In this document: positions 24,907 through 34,255 of the stretch, in pieces | Position numbering within the stretch: the stretch's first letter is position 1 | Layout: each line of letters opens with the position of its first letter | From: Nocardiopsis gilva YIM 90087 | GTDB taxonomy: Bacteria > Actinomycetota > Actinomycetes > Streptosporangiales > Streptosporangiaceae | DNA: 64,000 nucleotides | Direction of reading: 5' to 3' | Assembly (NCBI RefSeq): GCF_002263495.1 | Contig: NZ_CP022753.1 | Coordinates: 248,001-312,000 of the forward strand | Program-made: the position numbers and the translations under genes | Notes under the pieces: model-generated | Databases searched by the model: none | What the model saw: the letters and a program-made list of their open reading frames with translations, nothing else | What the model was told of the DNA's origin: nothing

Positions 24907-25768
24907 CGGCCGCCGCCCGTTCATCTTGCTGGTCGGCTCGGTGCTGACGCTACGGGCGGTCCTCGCGGCGTCCGCCTACTGCCTCGTGCACCTGATCGCG
25001 GTCCGGGTGGCCGACGCTGGCCCGGCCGTGCTGTGGTCCGACGGCCAGTACCTACCGGCGGTCCTCGCCGCCGCTCTGCTCGCCGCGAGCACGGTCGCGA
25101 CCGCCCGCCGCGCGTTCCAGTCACGCCGCGACGACCGCGCGCTGCGCGCGGCAGTACGCGGACGCTCCCGCCCGGCCGACGGCGGGCTCGCCGCCGTCGC
25201 CGCCCGGCACGGTCTGGCCGACCGGGTCGTGGTCGTCGACGAACCCCGCCCGTACGCGTTCACCTTCGGCATGCTGCGCCCGCGAGTCGCGGTGAGCCGC
25301 TCCCTCCTCGACAACCTGGAACCCGGTGAGGTGGCGGCGGTGCTCGCCCACGAGGCCGCCCACGTTCGCGGACGCGATCCGCTGAAGACCCTCCTGGCGC
25401 GGCTCGCGACGAGCCGCGGCCTCTACCTGCCACCGCTGCGCGATCTGTCGGCGCGCTTCACCCGCGGCCGCGAGCTGGCCGCCGACCGGTCCGCGGTGGC
25501 GGCCTGCGGCGTGCGCCCGGTGGTCGGTGCCCTGTTGCGCAGCGCCACGCCCCCGGCCTGGCGGCGGGACCGGCCGCGCCGATGGCCGCTCAAAGCCCCG
25601 GCGAGCCGTTGGACGCCCGGATCGGCCAGCTGGAGTCCGGCGTCGAATCCCCGCCCCGCCGCTCCGATCCACTCGACGGCGGTGGGTGCGGCGAGCGCGA
25701 CGGTCGTGGCCGCGATCGGCGTCCAGGCGTACATCCTCATGATGCAGCTGTGCGGATGCGCGATGTGA
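24884..25768 (+). CDS. M56-family membrane metalloprotease (294 aa)
   Basis: BlaR1-like protease half. N-terminal transmembrane helices, then the zinc site HEAAH at residues 156-160 (VLAHEAAHVRGRDP) with the downstream GRELAADRSAV glutamate/aspartate motif, and a C-terminal helix. No extracellular sensor domain. The start is ATG 24884 or GTG 24899. Between about 25550 and 25680 the expected family sequence (GEPLDARIGQLESG) lies in a different frame while the last helix is back in frame, pointing to two compensating indels. Confidence 0.8.
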   Translation: MRAEPVDSGRRPFILLVGSVLTLRAVLAASAYCLVHLIAVRVADAGPAVLWSDGQYLPAVLAAALLAASTVATARRAFQSRRDDRALRAAVRGRSRPADGGLAAVAARHGLADRVVVVDEPRPYAFTFGMLRPRVAVSRSLLDNLEPGEVAAVLAHEAAHVRGRDPLKTLLARLATSRGLYLPPLRDLSARFTRGRELAADRSAVAACGVRPVVGALLRSATPPAWRRDRPRRWPLKAPASRWTPGSASWSPASNPRPAAPIHSTAVGAASATVVAAIGVQAYILMMQLCGCAM

Positions 25769-26102
25769 AGCAACGCGGATGCCCCAAGGGGGTTACGAGC
25801 CGACACCCGGGGATGGCGGGGTGAGGTCGCCACCCTGCGCGAGGGGGCGCGACCGCGGTACTGCTGTTCCCCCTCGCCCTGGCGGAGTCCACGGGACGGT
25901 GGGGAACGAATCGTGCATGCCGTGACACTGCCGCATCCCCTTGACAATCGCCCACAGGTTTTCCCTGGCTAACCGGAGGGTGAGAGCTTCTTCCCGTCGA
26001 GGTCGACACACGATCTCATGCGTCCTCATGCGTCCAGGAGTGGCCAAGTTCGCTCGTCCATTCGCGCCCATTCCAGGGAACTCCGCTGCTTTACTGGGGA
26101 TC
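25769..26102. other. Intergenic region upstream of the S9 peptidase
   Basis: 334 bp. In-frame extension of the peptidase ORF to 25941 has no family character and is treated as non-coding. No distinctive motif. Confidence 0.4.
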
Positions 26103-27896
26103 ATGGGCGAGCGTTGGCAAGATCGGTTCCGTGCGAGCAGGGTCAGTCTCCCATCCTGGGCCAGAGAAGCCCCTGACCATTCGATGTTCCGCAGCAACGC
26201 CAGCGGCACCTGGGAGATCTACACCTGGGACCGGGCCACCGGCGAGCAGTGCCAGGTGACCAAGCGCCACCACGGCACGATGTCGGGCACGCTCGACCCC
26301 ACCGGGACCTGGGTCTGGTGGTTCGACGACACCGACGGCGACGAGTTCGGCGTCTGGCGGCGGCAGCCGTTCCGAGGCGGCCCCGACGCCCCGGCCGTCC
26401 CCGGACTCCCCTCCTCCTACATCGGCGGCCTCGCGCTCGGCGCGTCCGGGCTCGCCCTCGTCGGCCGCTCCACGGACGACGGCTTCAGCGTCCACCTCAG
26501 CCGACCCGGCACGCAGCCGCGCACCGTCTACTCCCACCGCCAGGAGGGCTGGATCTCCGACCTCTCGCGCGACGAGTCCCTCTTCGCCATCGGCCACAGC
26601 GAGCACGGCGACAGCCGCCACATGGCCGTGCGGGTCCTGCGCCTCCTCCACGACGGCACCACCGAGACCGTCGCCGACCTGTGGGACGGCCCCGGCCGCG
26701 ACCTCACCCCCGTGGGCTTCGCCCCCGACGGCCACCGGCTGCTGGTGCTGCACGAACGCTACGACCGTGTGGAACCGCTGATCTGGGACCCCCTCTCCGG
26801 CACCGAGCAGGAGATCCGCCTCGACCTGCCCGGCGAACTCTCCGCCGGGTGGACGCCCGACGGCGGCTCCCTGCTGATCGCCCAGGACCACCGGGCACGC
26901 AGCCGCGTCCACCGCCACGACCTCGCCACCGGCGCGACGACCCCGCTGGACATCCCCCGCGGCCTGGTCTCCGCGGCCGCGGCCCGCCCCGACGGCACGG
27001 TCGAGTACTCCTGGTCCAGCTCCGAGCACCCGCCGGTGGTCCGCGACACCACCGGCACCACCGTCCTGGCCCCGCCCGGCCCCACCGCACCGTCCTCCGT
27101 GCCCGTCCGCGACGTCACCGTCCCCGGCCCGGGCGGCGACATCCACGCGCTCGTGTCCGTCCCGGCCGACGCCGCCGCCCCCGTGCCCACCGTCTTCATC
27201 GTGCACGGCGGCCCCGAGTCCCATGACGTCGACGCCTTCGCCCCCGACGTCGCCGCCTGGGTCGACCACGGATTCGCCGTCGTCCGCGTCAACTACCGCG
27301 GCTCCACGGGCTACGGCACCGCCTGGCGCGACGCCCTGGAGAGCCGCGTCGGCCTGACCGAGCTGGAGGACATCAAGGCGGTCCGCGACTGGTCGGTGGC
27401 CTCCGGCCTGGCCGACCCCGACCGCCTGGTGCTGGAGGGCGGCTCCTGGGGCGGCTACCTCACCCTCCTCGGCCTGGGCGTGTACCCCGAGGACTGGAGC
27501 CTGGGCATCGCCGCGATGCCGATCGCCGACTACGTCACCTCGTATGCCGACCAGATGGAGGCGCTGTGCGCCTTCGACCGCTCGATGTTCGGGGGCTCGC
27601 CCGACGAGGTCCCCGACCTGTACCGCCGCTCCTCGCCCATCACCTACGTGGAGAACGTATCGGCTCCCGTGCTCATCCTCGCGGGAGAGAACGACCCTCG
27701 CTGCCCCATCCGGCAGATCGACAACTACATCACCCGCCTCGCCGAGCTCGGCAAGCCGCACGAGGTCTACCGGTTCGACGCCGGGCACGGCTCGTTCGTC
27801 GTGGAGGAGCAGATCCGCCATATGTCGGCCGAACTGGATTTCGCGCAGAGATTCACCGGAACCCGCACGGAAGGGCCGTCCCCGAGGACCGCATAG
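26103..27896 (+). CDS. S9-family prolyl oligopeptidase-type peptidase (597 aa)
   Basis: Cytoplasmic serine peptidase or acylaminoacyl-peptidase-like hydrolase. The N-terminal half is a beta-propeller of WD/TolB-like repeats (e.g. GTWEIYTWDRATGEQ); the C-terminal alpha/beta hydrolase domain has oxyanion HGGPESHD, nucleophile GGSWGGYL (Ser448), aspartate in ILAGENDPRCP and histidine in FDAGHGSF. The ATG at 26103 is chosen because earlier residues do not match the family. A GntR gene follows after 2 bp, implying co-transcription. Confidence 0.88.
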   Translation: MGERWQDRFRASRVSLPSWAREAPDHSMFRSNASGTWEIYTWDRATGEQCQVTKRHHGTMSGTLDPTGTWVWWFDDTDGDEFGVWRRQPFRGGPDAPAVPGLPSSYIGGLALGASGLALVGRSTDDGFSVHLSRPGTQPRTVYSHRQEGWISDLSRDESLFAIGHSEHGDSRHMAVRVLRLLHDGTTETVADLWDGPGRDLTPVGFAPDGHRLLVLHERYDRVEPLIWDPLSGTEQEIRLDLPGELSAGWTPDGGSLLIAQDHRARSRVHRHDLATGATTPLDIPRGLVSAAAARPDGTVEYSWSSSEHPPVVRDTTGTTVLAPPGPTAPSSVPVRDVTVPGPGGDIHALVSVPADAAAPVPTVFIVHGGPESHDVDAFAPDVAAWVDHGFAVVRVNYRGSTGYGTAWRDALESRVGLTELEDIKAVRDWSVASGLADPDRLVLEGGSWGGYLTLLGLGVYPEDWSLGIAAMPIADYVTSYADQMEALCAFDRSMFGGSPDEVPDLYRRSSPITYVENVSAPVLILAGENDPRCPIRQIDNYITRLAELGKPHEVYRFDAGHGSFVVEEQIRHMSAELDFAQRFTGTRTEGPSPRTA

Positions 27897-27898
27897 CT

Positions 27899-28630
27899 AT
27901 GCCAGGGCAACCGCGCTATCTGTGGCTGGCGGACCAGCTACGCACGCCCATCCTCAACGGCGAGCTGACCCCCGGTACCCGGCTCCCATCGCGGTCCCGG
28001 CTGGCCCGCTCGTATGAGGTGAGCGAGCAGGTGTCCCGGCACGCCCTGCGCCTGCTCGTCAGCGAGGGGCTGGTGGAGGCCCGGCCCGGCTCCGGCTACT
28101 ACGTCCGGTCCGTGCCGCAGATCCACCGCTTCTCGCGCACCGACCGCTCCTCGGGGTCGGGCGTGGAACCGCTGTACCGCCGCGATATCGACACGGTCAC
28201 CGAGAAGGCGTGCGACCTGGTCTCGCGCCGACTCGCCATCCGCGACGGCGACGCGGTGTACCGCACCCGCTGCCTGGGGCTGACCGACGGCGTACCCGTC
28301 GCCCTGCACACCGCCTGGGAGCCGATGCTGCTCACCCACGGCACGCTGCGCACTCCTGCCGACGCCGAGCCGGGGACCAGCGTGCTCGACCGCCTCGGGG
28401 CGGCCGGGGTGATCATCGACCGGGTGGTGGAGGAGGTCGGCGTGCGCCCGTTACGCGAACCCGAGGCCTCCATGCTCCAGCTCGCCGCCGGCCTCCCGGT
28501 CCTGGTGGTGGAGCGCACCCACTACAACGGGCAGCGCCCGGTGGAGACCTCCGACCTGGTGGGCTCGGTCGACCACTGCCGCCTGCTGTACCGGCTCAGT
28601 CTCGCCCGTACGCCGAGGAAGGGGCGCTGA
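27899..28630 (+). CDS. GntR-family regulator, HutC/UTRA type (243 aa)
   Basis: HTH near the N-terminus (LADQLRTPILNGELTPGTRLPSRSRLARSYEVSEQVSRHALRLL), followed by a UTRA ligand domain (DAVYRTRCLGLTDGVPVALHTAW; VVERTHYNGQRPVETSDLV). The start lies 2 bp after the S9 peptidase stop. The ligand and targets are unknown; control of its own operon is the simple guess. Confidence 0.87.
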   Translation: MPGQPRYLWLADQLRTPILNGELTPGTRLPSRSRLARSYEVSEQVSRHALRLLVSEGLVEARPGSGYYVRSVPQIHRFSRTDRSSGSGVEPLYRRDIDTVTEKACDLVSRRLAIRDGDAVYRTRCLGLTDGVPVALHTAWEPMLLTHGTLRTPADAEPGTSVLDRLGAAGVIIDRVVEEVGVRPLREPEASMLQLAAGLPVLVVERTHYNGQRPVETSDLVGSVDHCRLLYRLSLARTPRKGR

Positions 28631-28727
28631 CGGACCGTTTTCGCGATGAGCACGGGGATTGTGTCGATTTCGGCGGTTTTCCGACGGAGTTTCCGTGGTC
28701 ATCGCAGAGGGAGAGTGGGGGAAAGCA

Positions 28728-28774
28728 CGACGGCGGCCGGGGCTCCCCCTCCCGGAGAACCCCGGCCGCCGTCG
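28728..28774. terminator. Bidirectional terminator between GntR and asd
   Basis: CGACGGCGGCCGGGG pairs with CCCCGGCCGCCGTCG, with an additional CTCCC/GGGAG inner stem; sited between convergent genes. Confidence 0.7.
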
Positions 28775-28801
28775 TTGACCGCCCGAGTCGGGCGGGATCG
28801 C

Positions 28802-29863
28802 CTAGCCCTGGATGAACTCCTGGGCCACGACCTCCGCGATCTGGGCGGTGTTCAGAGCGGCGCCCTTGCGCAGGTTGTCGCCGCACAGGAACAGGTCGAG
28901 CGACGCCGGGTCGTCGAGCGAGCGGCGGATACGGCCGACCCAGGTCGGGTCGGTGCCCACGACGTCGGCCGGGGTCGGGAACTCGCCCGCGGCCGGGTCG
29001 TCCTGCACCACCACGCCCGGCGCGGAGGCCAGCGCCTCGCGGGCCGCGGCGGCGTCCACCTCCTGGGCGAAGGTGGCGTGCACGGCGAGCGCGTGGGTGG
29101 TGACCACGGGGACGCGGACGCAGGTGGCCGAAACCCGCAGCTCCGGCAGGCCGAGGATCTTCCGCGACTCGTTGCGGACCTTCAGCTCCTCCGAGGAGTA
29201 GCCGTCGTCCTTGAGCGACCCGGCCCACGGCACTACGTTCATCGCGAGCGGCGCCGGGAACGGCCCCAGCTCGCCCACGGCGGCGCGCACGTCACCGGCG
29301 CGGCTGCCCAGGGTGCGGTCGGTGGCGGCCTTCTCGATCTGGTCGTGCAGGGTGTCGATGCCCTCCTGGCCGGCGCCCGAGGCCGCCTGGTAGGAGGACA
29401 CCACCAGGTCGGTCAGACCGTAGGCGCGGTGCAGCGCGCCCATGGCGACGATCATCGACAGCGTGGTGCAGTTCGGGTTGCTGATGATGCCGCGCGGGCG
29501 GTTGCGCGTCTGATCGGCGTTGACCTCGGGCACGACGAGCGGGACATCGGGGTCCATCCGGAACGCGCCGGAGTTGTCCACGGCCACCGCGCCGCGCTCG
29601 GCGGCGATCGGCGCCCACTGCTTGGACACCTCGTCGGGGACGTCGAACATCGCGACGTCGACACCGTCGAAGACCTCCGGCGCCAGCGCTTGGACCTCGA
29701 CCTCCTCACCGCGGACGGTGAGGCGCTTGCCGGCCGAGCGCGGGGAGGCGATCAGCCGGATCTCGCCCCACACGTTCTCCCGGGTGGAGAGGATGTCGAG
29801 CATGACGGTGCCCACGGCACCGGTGGCACCGACGATGGCGAGGGTGGGAAGACGGTTGCTCAT
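28802..29863 (-). CDS. asd: Aspartate-semialdehyde dehydrogenase (353 aa)
   Basis: Second step of the aspartate pathway (lysine/diaminopimelate, threonine, methionine). NADP-binding GATGAVG near the N-terminus, catalytic cysteine in [11 protein letters not shown], and the C-terminal domain with [16 protein letters not shown]. Normal length. The start overlaps the lysC stop by 4 bp, so the two are translationally coupled. Confidence 0.95.
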   Translation of the reverse strand: MSNRLPTLAIVGATGAVGTVMLDILSTRENVWGEIRLIASPRSAGKRLTVRGEEVEVQALAPEVFDGVDVAMFDVPDEVSKQWAPIAAERGAVAVDNSGAFRMDPDVPLVVPEVNADQTRNRPRGIISNPNCTTLSMIVAMGALHRAYGLTDLVVSSYQAASGAGQEGIDTLHDQIEKAATDRTLGSRAGDVRAAVGELGPFPAPLAMNVVPWAGSLKDDGYSSEELKVRNESRKILGLPELRVSATCVRVPVVTTHALAVHATFAQEVDAAAAREALASAPGVVVQDDPAAGEFPTPADVVGTDPTWVGRIRRSLDDPASLDLFLCGDNLRKGAALNTAQIAEVVAQEFIQG

Positions 29864-31131
29864 CGGCCGGTACCTCCGTAGACGACGGCCTCGACCTGGT
29901 CGGCGTCGAGTTCGAACTCACTGTGGGCGGCCGCGACCGCCGTGTCGATCTGGTCCTGCTCCACGATGACCGAGATGCGGATCTCCGAGGTGGAGATCAT
30001 CTCGATGTTGGTGCCGGAGCGCGCGATCGCGTCGAAGAACCGCGAGGTGACGCCCGGGTAGGAGCGCATGCCCGCGCCGACCAGGGACACCTTGCCGATC
30101 TGGTCGTCGTAGCGCAGCCCCTCGAAGCCGACCTTCTCCTGGACCTTCTTCAGCGCCGTCATCGCGGTCTGGCCGAAGTCCATCGGCACGGTGAAGGAGA
30201 TGTCGGTGCGCGCGGTGGAGGCCGCCGACACGTTCTGCACGATCATGTCGATGTTGATCTCGGCGTCCGCCAGGGCGGTGAAGATCGTCGCGGCCTCGCC
30301 GACCTTGTCGGGAACGCCGACGACCGTGATCTTGGCCTCGCTGCGGTCGTGCGAGACGCCGGAGATGATCGGTTGTTCCATGCCTTCGGTTTCCTCAACT
30401 TCTGAGACGACCCAGGTACCGGGCTTCTGACTGAACGACGAGCGCACGTGCAGCGGGATGTTGTACCGCCGCGCGTACTCCACGCACCGCAGGTGCAGGA
30501 TCTTGGTGCCGGTGGCGGCCATCTCCAGCATCTCCTCGTAGGAGACCTGCGGGATGCGGCGAGCGGACGGCACGATGCGCGGGTCGGCGGTGAACACGCC
30601 GTCGACGTCGCTGTAGATCTCGCACGCGTCGGCGTTCAGCGCCGCCGCGAGGGCAACGGCCGTGGTGTCGGAACCGCCGCGGCCCAGCGTGGTGATGTCC
30701 TTGCTGTCCTGCGCGACGCCCTGGAACCCGGCGACGATGCAGATCGACCCCTCGTCCAGAGCCTCCTGGATCCGGCCCGGGGTGACATCTATGATCTTGG
30801 CGTTGCCGTGCAGGGACGTGGTGATGACTCCGGCCTGCGAGCCGGTGAAGGATCGGGCCTCATAACCCAGGTTCCCGATCGCCATCGCGACCAGGGCCAT
30901 GGACATGCGCTCACCGGCGGTCAGCAGCATGTCCATCTCGCGCCCGGGGGGAACGGGGGAGACCTGCTCGGCGAGGTCGAGGAGCTCATCGGTAGTGTCG
31001 CCCATGGCAGAGACCACGACGACCACGTCATATCCCGCTTTTTTCTGAGCGACGATCCGCTGGGCTACGCGCTTGATGGCGTCTGCGTCAGCGACGGAGG
31101 ACCCGCCGTACTTCTGCACGATTAGAGCCAC
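29860..31131 (-). CDS. lysC: Aspartate kinase (423 aa)
   Basis: First enzyme of the aspartate pathway. KYGGSSV at residues 7-13, the kinase domain including [19 protein letters not shown] and [13 protein letters not shown], and two C-terminal ACT domains ([43 protein letters not shown]) that normally bind feedback inhibitors. The alternative start for a separate beta subunit was not examined further. Forms an operon with asd. Confidence 0.95.
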   Translation of the reverse strand: MALIVQKYGGSSVADADAIKRVAQRIVAQKKAGYDVVVVVSAMGDTTDELLDLAEQVSPVPPGREMDMLLTAGERMSMALVAMAIGNLGYEARSFTGSQAGVITTSLHGNAKIIDVTPGRIQEALDEGSICIVAGFQGVAQDSKDITTLGRGGSDTTAVALAAALNADACEIYSDVDGVFTADPRIVPSARRIPQVSYEEMLEMAATGTKILHLRCVEYARRYNIPLHVRSSFSQKPGTWVVSEVEETEGMEQPIISGVSHDRSEAKITVVGVPDKVGEAATIFTALADAEINIDMIVQNVSAASTARTDISFTVPMDFGQTAMTALKKVQEKVGFEGLRYDDQIGKVSLVGAGMRSYPGVTSRFFDAIARSGTNIEMISTSEIRISVIVEQDQIDTAVAAAHSEFELDADQVEAVVYGGTGR

Positions 31132-31373
31132 GGTCGTTGCTCCTGAGGAGTTGGGATCAAGGTAATCAACCAGAAGTGTAGCTATCAGGTTTCATCGGAT
31201 GCCCTCTCACCTGCGGCGAAAGGCACCGAGATGGGGTCGTACCCGGCAAACGGGCCGATACTCCAACTTTTTTTCGGACTCATCGTCCAGACGTGTACGA
31301 TGCGCCGCGGAGCGCGGCGGTTCGCGCCGCTGAGAGGGGCTCTGGGCCGCGTGGGGCGGTTCCGGACGACGGC

Positions 31374-31973
31374 TCAGAACTCCAGGTTCCGGCGCCCCTC
31401 GAACGCCCGACCCAGCGTGACCTCATCGGCGTACTCCAGGTCGCCGCCGACGGGCAGGCCGCTGGCCAGGCGGGTGACTTTCAGCCCCATGGGTTTGACG
31501 AGGCGCGCGAGGTAGGTGGCGGTGGCCTCGCCCTCCAGGTTGGGGTCGGTCGCCAGGATCAGCTCGGTGACCTGGCCGTCGGACAGCCGCGTCATCAACT
31601 CCTTGATGCGCAGGTCGTCCGGGCCGACGCCCTCGATCGGGCTGATGGCGCCGCCGAGCACGTGGTAGCGACCGCGGAACTCGCGCGTCCGCTCGATCGC
31701 CACGACGTCCTTGGACTCCTCCACCACGCAGATGACGGCGGAGTCGCGCCGCGGGTCGCGGCAGATGCGGCACTCGGTCTCCTCGGAGACGTTGCCGCAC
31801 ACCTCGCAGAACCGCACCCGGTCCTTGACCTCGACGAGCGCGTTGGCGAGGCGCTTGACGTCGGCGGTCTCGGCGGCGAGCAGATGGAAGGCGATGCGCT
31901 GCGCGCTTTTCGGACCGACGCCGGGCAGCCGCCCGAGCTCGTCGATCAGATTCTGAACAGCGCCTTCGTACAT
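31374..31973 (-). CDS. recR: Recombination mediator RecR (199 aa)
   Basis: N-terminal helix-hairpin-helix ([20 protein letters not shown]), a four-cysteine zinc finger ([16 protein letters not shown]), a Toprim domain ([18 protein letters not shown]) and the Walker-like C-terminal segment. Exactly the usual length. Acts in RecF-pathway gap repair. ybaB lies 98 bp upstream on the same strand. Confidence 0.95.
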   Translation of the reverse strand: MYEGAVQNLIDELGRLPGVGPKSAQRIAFHLLAAETADVKRLANALVEVKDRVRFCEVCGNVSEETECRICRDPRRDSAVICVVEESKDVVAIERTREFRGRYHVLGGAISPIEGVGPDDLRIKELMTRLSDGQVTELILATDPNLEGEATATYLARLVKPMGLKVTRLASGLPVGGDLEYADEVTLGRAFEGRRNLEF

Positions 31974-32071
31974 CGCCTACCACTCACTCGTCGATCTCTC
32001 GGCCTCTACCGTAGTCGAGCCGCGCGAAAGATCTCACACCCGCACCGGCCGCCGGAGACGCCAGCGGGTGC

Positions 32072-32440
32072 CTAGAAGCCGGGGAGGCCGGGCATGCCGC
32101 CGCCGGGCATGCCGCCACCGCCCAGGCCTTCGGCGAGCGGGCCCATCTTCTCCTGCTGCAGTTCCTCGACCGCGGACTCGGCGTCGCGGATGGCCGCGAG
32201 GACAAGGTCGGCGATGGTCTGCGCCGTCTCGCCGGCGTCGTCGGGGTCGATCGCCTTAGGGTCGATGGTGATGTCCTCGACCGAACCGCGGCCGCTCACC
32301 TTCACGGTGACCAGCCCGCCGCCCGAGGTGCCCTCGACCTGGGCTTCGTCGAGCTGCTGCTGGGCCTCCATGAGCTGCTGCTGCATCTGCTGGGCCTGCT
32401 GCAGCAGCGCCTGCATGTCCATTCCGCCGCCAGGGTTCAC
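32072..32440 (-). CDS. ybaB: YbaB/EbfC nucleoid-associated protein (122 aa)
   Basis: Small DNA-binding protein. Gln-rich N-terminal helix (MQALLQQAQQMQQQLMEAQQ), then the core VTVKVSGRGSVEDITIDPKAI and helix TIADLVLAAIRDAESAVEEL, with a Gly/Met-rich tail. GTG start follows AGGAGATGTTGGCAA. It pairs with recR as usual, but dnaX, normally directly upstream, is 7.4 kb away. Confidence 0.93.
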   Translation of the reverse strand: MNPGGGMDMQALLQQAQQMQQQLMEAQQQLDEAQVEGTSGGGLVTVKVSGRGSVEDITIDPKAIDPDDAGETAQTIADLVLAAIRDAESAVEELQQEKMGPLAEGLGGGGMPGGGMPGLPGF

Positions 32441-32536
32441 TTGCCAACATCTCCTTGCGTCATGTGCCGACTCTTGCGAGCGTATCCGCTCGCGCAGAAG
32501 AGGTGGGGCGGTCGCGACAGGGCGTGGTGCGCGCCG

Positions 32537-32920
32537 TCAGTCCGCGCTGGTGCGCGGGCGCGTCGAGGCGGACGCGATGACGTCGTCGAGGTGGTCGCGC
32601 GAGGCGATAAGCCGATCGATCATCCCCGAGATGCGCTCGCGCTCCTGGGCGAGGGTATCCAGCAGGTCGGGGGCGGGGTCGCCGCGCTCCTGGGCGTACA
32701 GGCAGGGCAGCAGATCATAGATCCCGGCGCTGGACAGCCCGGCGGCGTACAGGCACTGGATGCGATCGACGCGCTCCACCGCCTCCTCGGAGTACTCGCG
32801 GTGGCCGCCGGCGGTGCGGCGTGCCGCCAGCAGGCCCTGCTCCTCGTAGTAGCGCAGTGACCGCTCACTGACGCCGGTGCGGCGCGCCAGCTCCCCGATG
32901 CGCACTATGACCTCCGACAC
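32537..32920 (-). CDS. MerR-family regulator (127 aa)
   Basis: N-terminal MerR winged HTH (RIGELARRTGVSERSLRYYEEQGLL, RRTAGGHREYSEEAVERVDRI) and a short coiled-coil dimerisation helix; no metal-binding cysteines at the C-terminus, so probably not a metal sensor. GTG start at 32920. Divergent from the ene-reductase gene, with a MerR-type promoter between them. Confidence 0.88.
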   Translation of the reverse strand: MSEVIVRIGELARRTGVSERSLRYYEEQGLLAARRTAGGHREYSEEAVERVDRIQCLYAAGLSSAGIYDLLPCLYAQERGDPAPDLLDTLAQERERISGMIDRLIASRDHLDDVIASASTRPRTSAD

Positions 32921-32926
32921 ATTGGG

Positions 32927-32958
32927 TTGAACCTGACATGGATGTCAGATTCTAGGCT
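32927..32958 (+). promoter_or_regulatory. MerR-type promoter of the ene-reductase gene
   Basis: TTGAAC (32927-32932) and TAGGCT (32953-32958) are separated by 20 bp, the over-long spacing typical of MerR-activated promoters. The spacer starts with a 16-bp dyad CTGACAT-GG-ATGTCAG (32933-32948). The ATG lies 7 nt after TAGGCT, implying a leaderless transcript. Confidence 0.7.
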
Positions 32959-32965
32959 GCCGCAC

Positions 32966-34078
32966 ATGGACATCGACACCCCCGCCCACGGCGTCCCCAG
33001 CCCCCTACTGACCAGCGCGGACCTCGCCGGAACCGAGCTCCCCAACCGCATCGTCATGGCCCCCATGACCCGGCTGCGGGCCGACACCAGCGGCGTGCCG
33101 CAGCCCATCATGGCGCAGTACTACGCGCAGCGCGCCAGTGCCGGGCTGATCGTCTCCGAGGGCATCTCGCCGAGCGTCCGCGGCCAGCAGTACCTCACCG
33201 AGCCCGGCCTGTTCAGCGAGGAACAGGTCGCCGGGTGGACACCGGTCACCGCGGCCGTGCACGCGGCGGGCGGCCGGATCTTCGCGCAGATCATGCACGC
33301 CGGGCGCAACGGGCACCCGGACAACCGGATCGACGGCGGTCAGCCCGAGGCCCCCTCGGCGGTGCCGCTCACCCGCCCGCTGCACACCCTCGACGGCAAG
33401 ATCGACCCCGTCATGCCGCGGGCCATGACCACCGCCGACATCCGCGCCGCGATCGACGACCACGCCGCGGCGGCGCGCGCCGCCCTCCGCGCCGGGTTCG
33501 ACGGCGTGGAGATCCACAGCGCCAACAGCTACCTGCCGCACCAGTTCCTCGCCGACAACACCAACCTGCGTGACGACGCCTACGGCGGAAGCCCGACCGC
33601 ACACGCCCGGTTCGTCGTCGAGCTCACCGAGGCCGTGGCCGACGCCGTCGGCGCGGACCGCGTCGGCCTGCGCATCGCACCGGGCAACCCGGAGAACGAG
33701 ATCACCGAGGCCGACCCGGCGCCCGTCTACCGCGCCCTGCTGTCGGCCGTCGACCCGTTGGGCCTGGCCTACCTGCACGTGACCGACAACCCCGACTACC
33801 CCGCCCTGGACGACCTGCGGCCGCGGTGGAGGGGAACGCTCATCGGCAACACGGGTGAACACGAGGCGACGACCCGGGAATCGGCGGAGCGGCTGATCCG
33901 GGACCGGCGGGCCGACCTCGTGTCGGTCGGCCGACCGTTCATCTCCAACCCCGACCTTCCGGAGCGCGTCGCGGCCGGGATCGCGTGGGCGCCGATCCGG
34001 GAGAAGAACTTCCACTACACCTCGGGGCCGCGCGGCTACATCGACTACCCCGCCGCGCGAGAGGTCGTGGCCGGGTAG
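32966..34078 (+). CDS. Old Yellow Enzyme-family alkene reductase (370 aa)
   Basis: FMN-dependent NAD(P)H ene-reductase. Features: PNRIVMAPMTRLRAD at the N-terminus, FAQIMHAGRNGHPD, the substrate-contact motif HSANSYLPHQFLADNTNLRDD with AYGGS, and phosphate-binding residues near the C-terminus (LVSVGRPFISNPDL). Normal length. The start is at 32966, 7 nt after the -10 with no ribosome-binding site. Divergent MerR suggests induction by an electrophilic or oxidative signal, as for NemA/YqjM-like enzymes; inference. Confidence 0.9.
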   Translation: MDIDTPAHGVPSPLLTSADLAGTELPNRIVMAPMTRLRADTSGVPQPIMAQYYAQRASAGLIVSEGISPSVRGQQYLTEPGLFSEEQVAGWTPVTAAVHAAGGRIFAQIMHAGRNGHPDNRIDGGQPEAPSAVPLTRPLHTLDGKIDPVMPRAMTTADIRAAIDDHAAAARAALRAGFDGVEIHSANSYLPHQFLADNTNLRDDAYGGSPTAHARFVVELTEAVADAVGADRVGLRIAPGNPENEITEADPAPVYRALLSAVDPLGLAYLHVTDNPDYPALDDLRPRWRGTLIGNTGEHEATTRESAERLIRDRRADLVSVGRPFISNPDLPERVAAGIAWAPIREKNFHYTSGPRGYIDYPAAREVVAG

Positions 34079-34255
34079 CGACACGCCCGGCCGGGGCGGG
34101 GCCGAAATGGCGTCCACGCGGCTCCGCCCCCGCTCATTTGAGCAGGTCGGACCCAGTGTGGGCCATCGCACCCACCTGCGGAGACCCGTTGAACCGAAAT
34201 CCACTCCGTCATCACTTGGTATCTATATGGGGTCAAGGCGCGCGTCTGAGGATCG

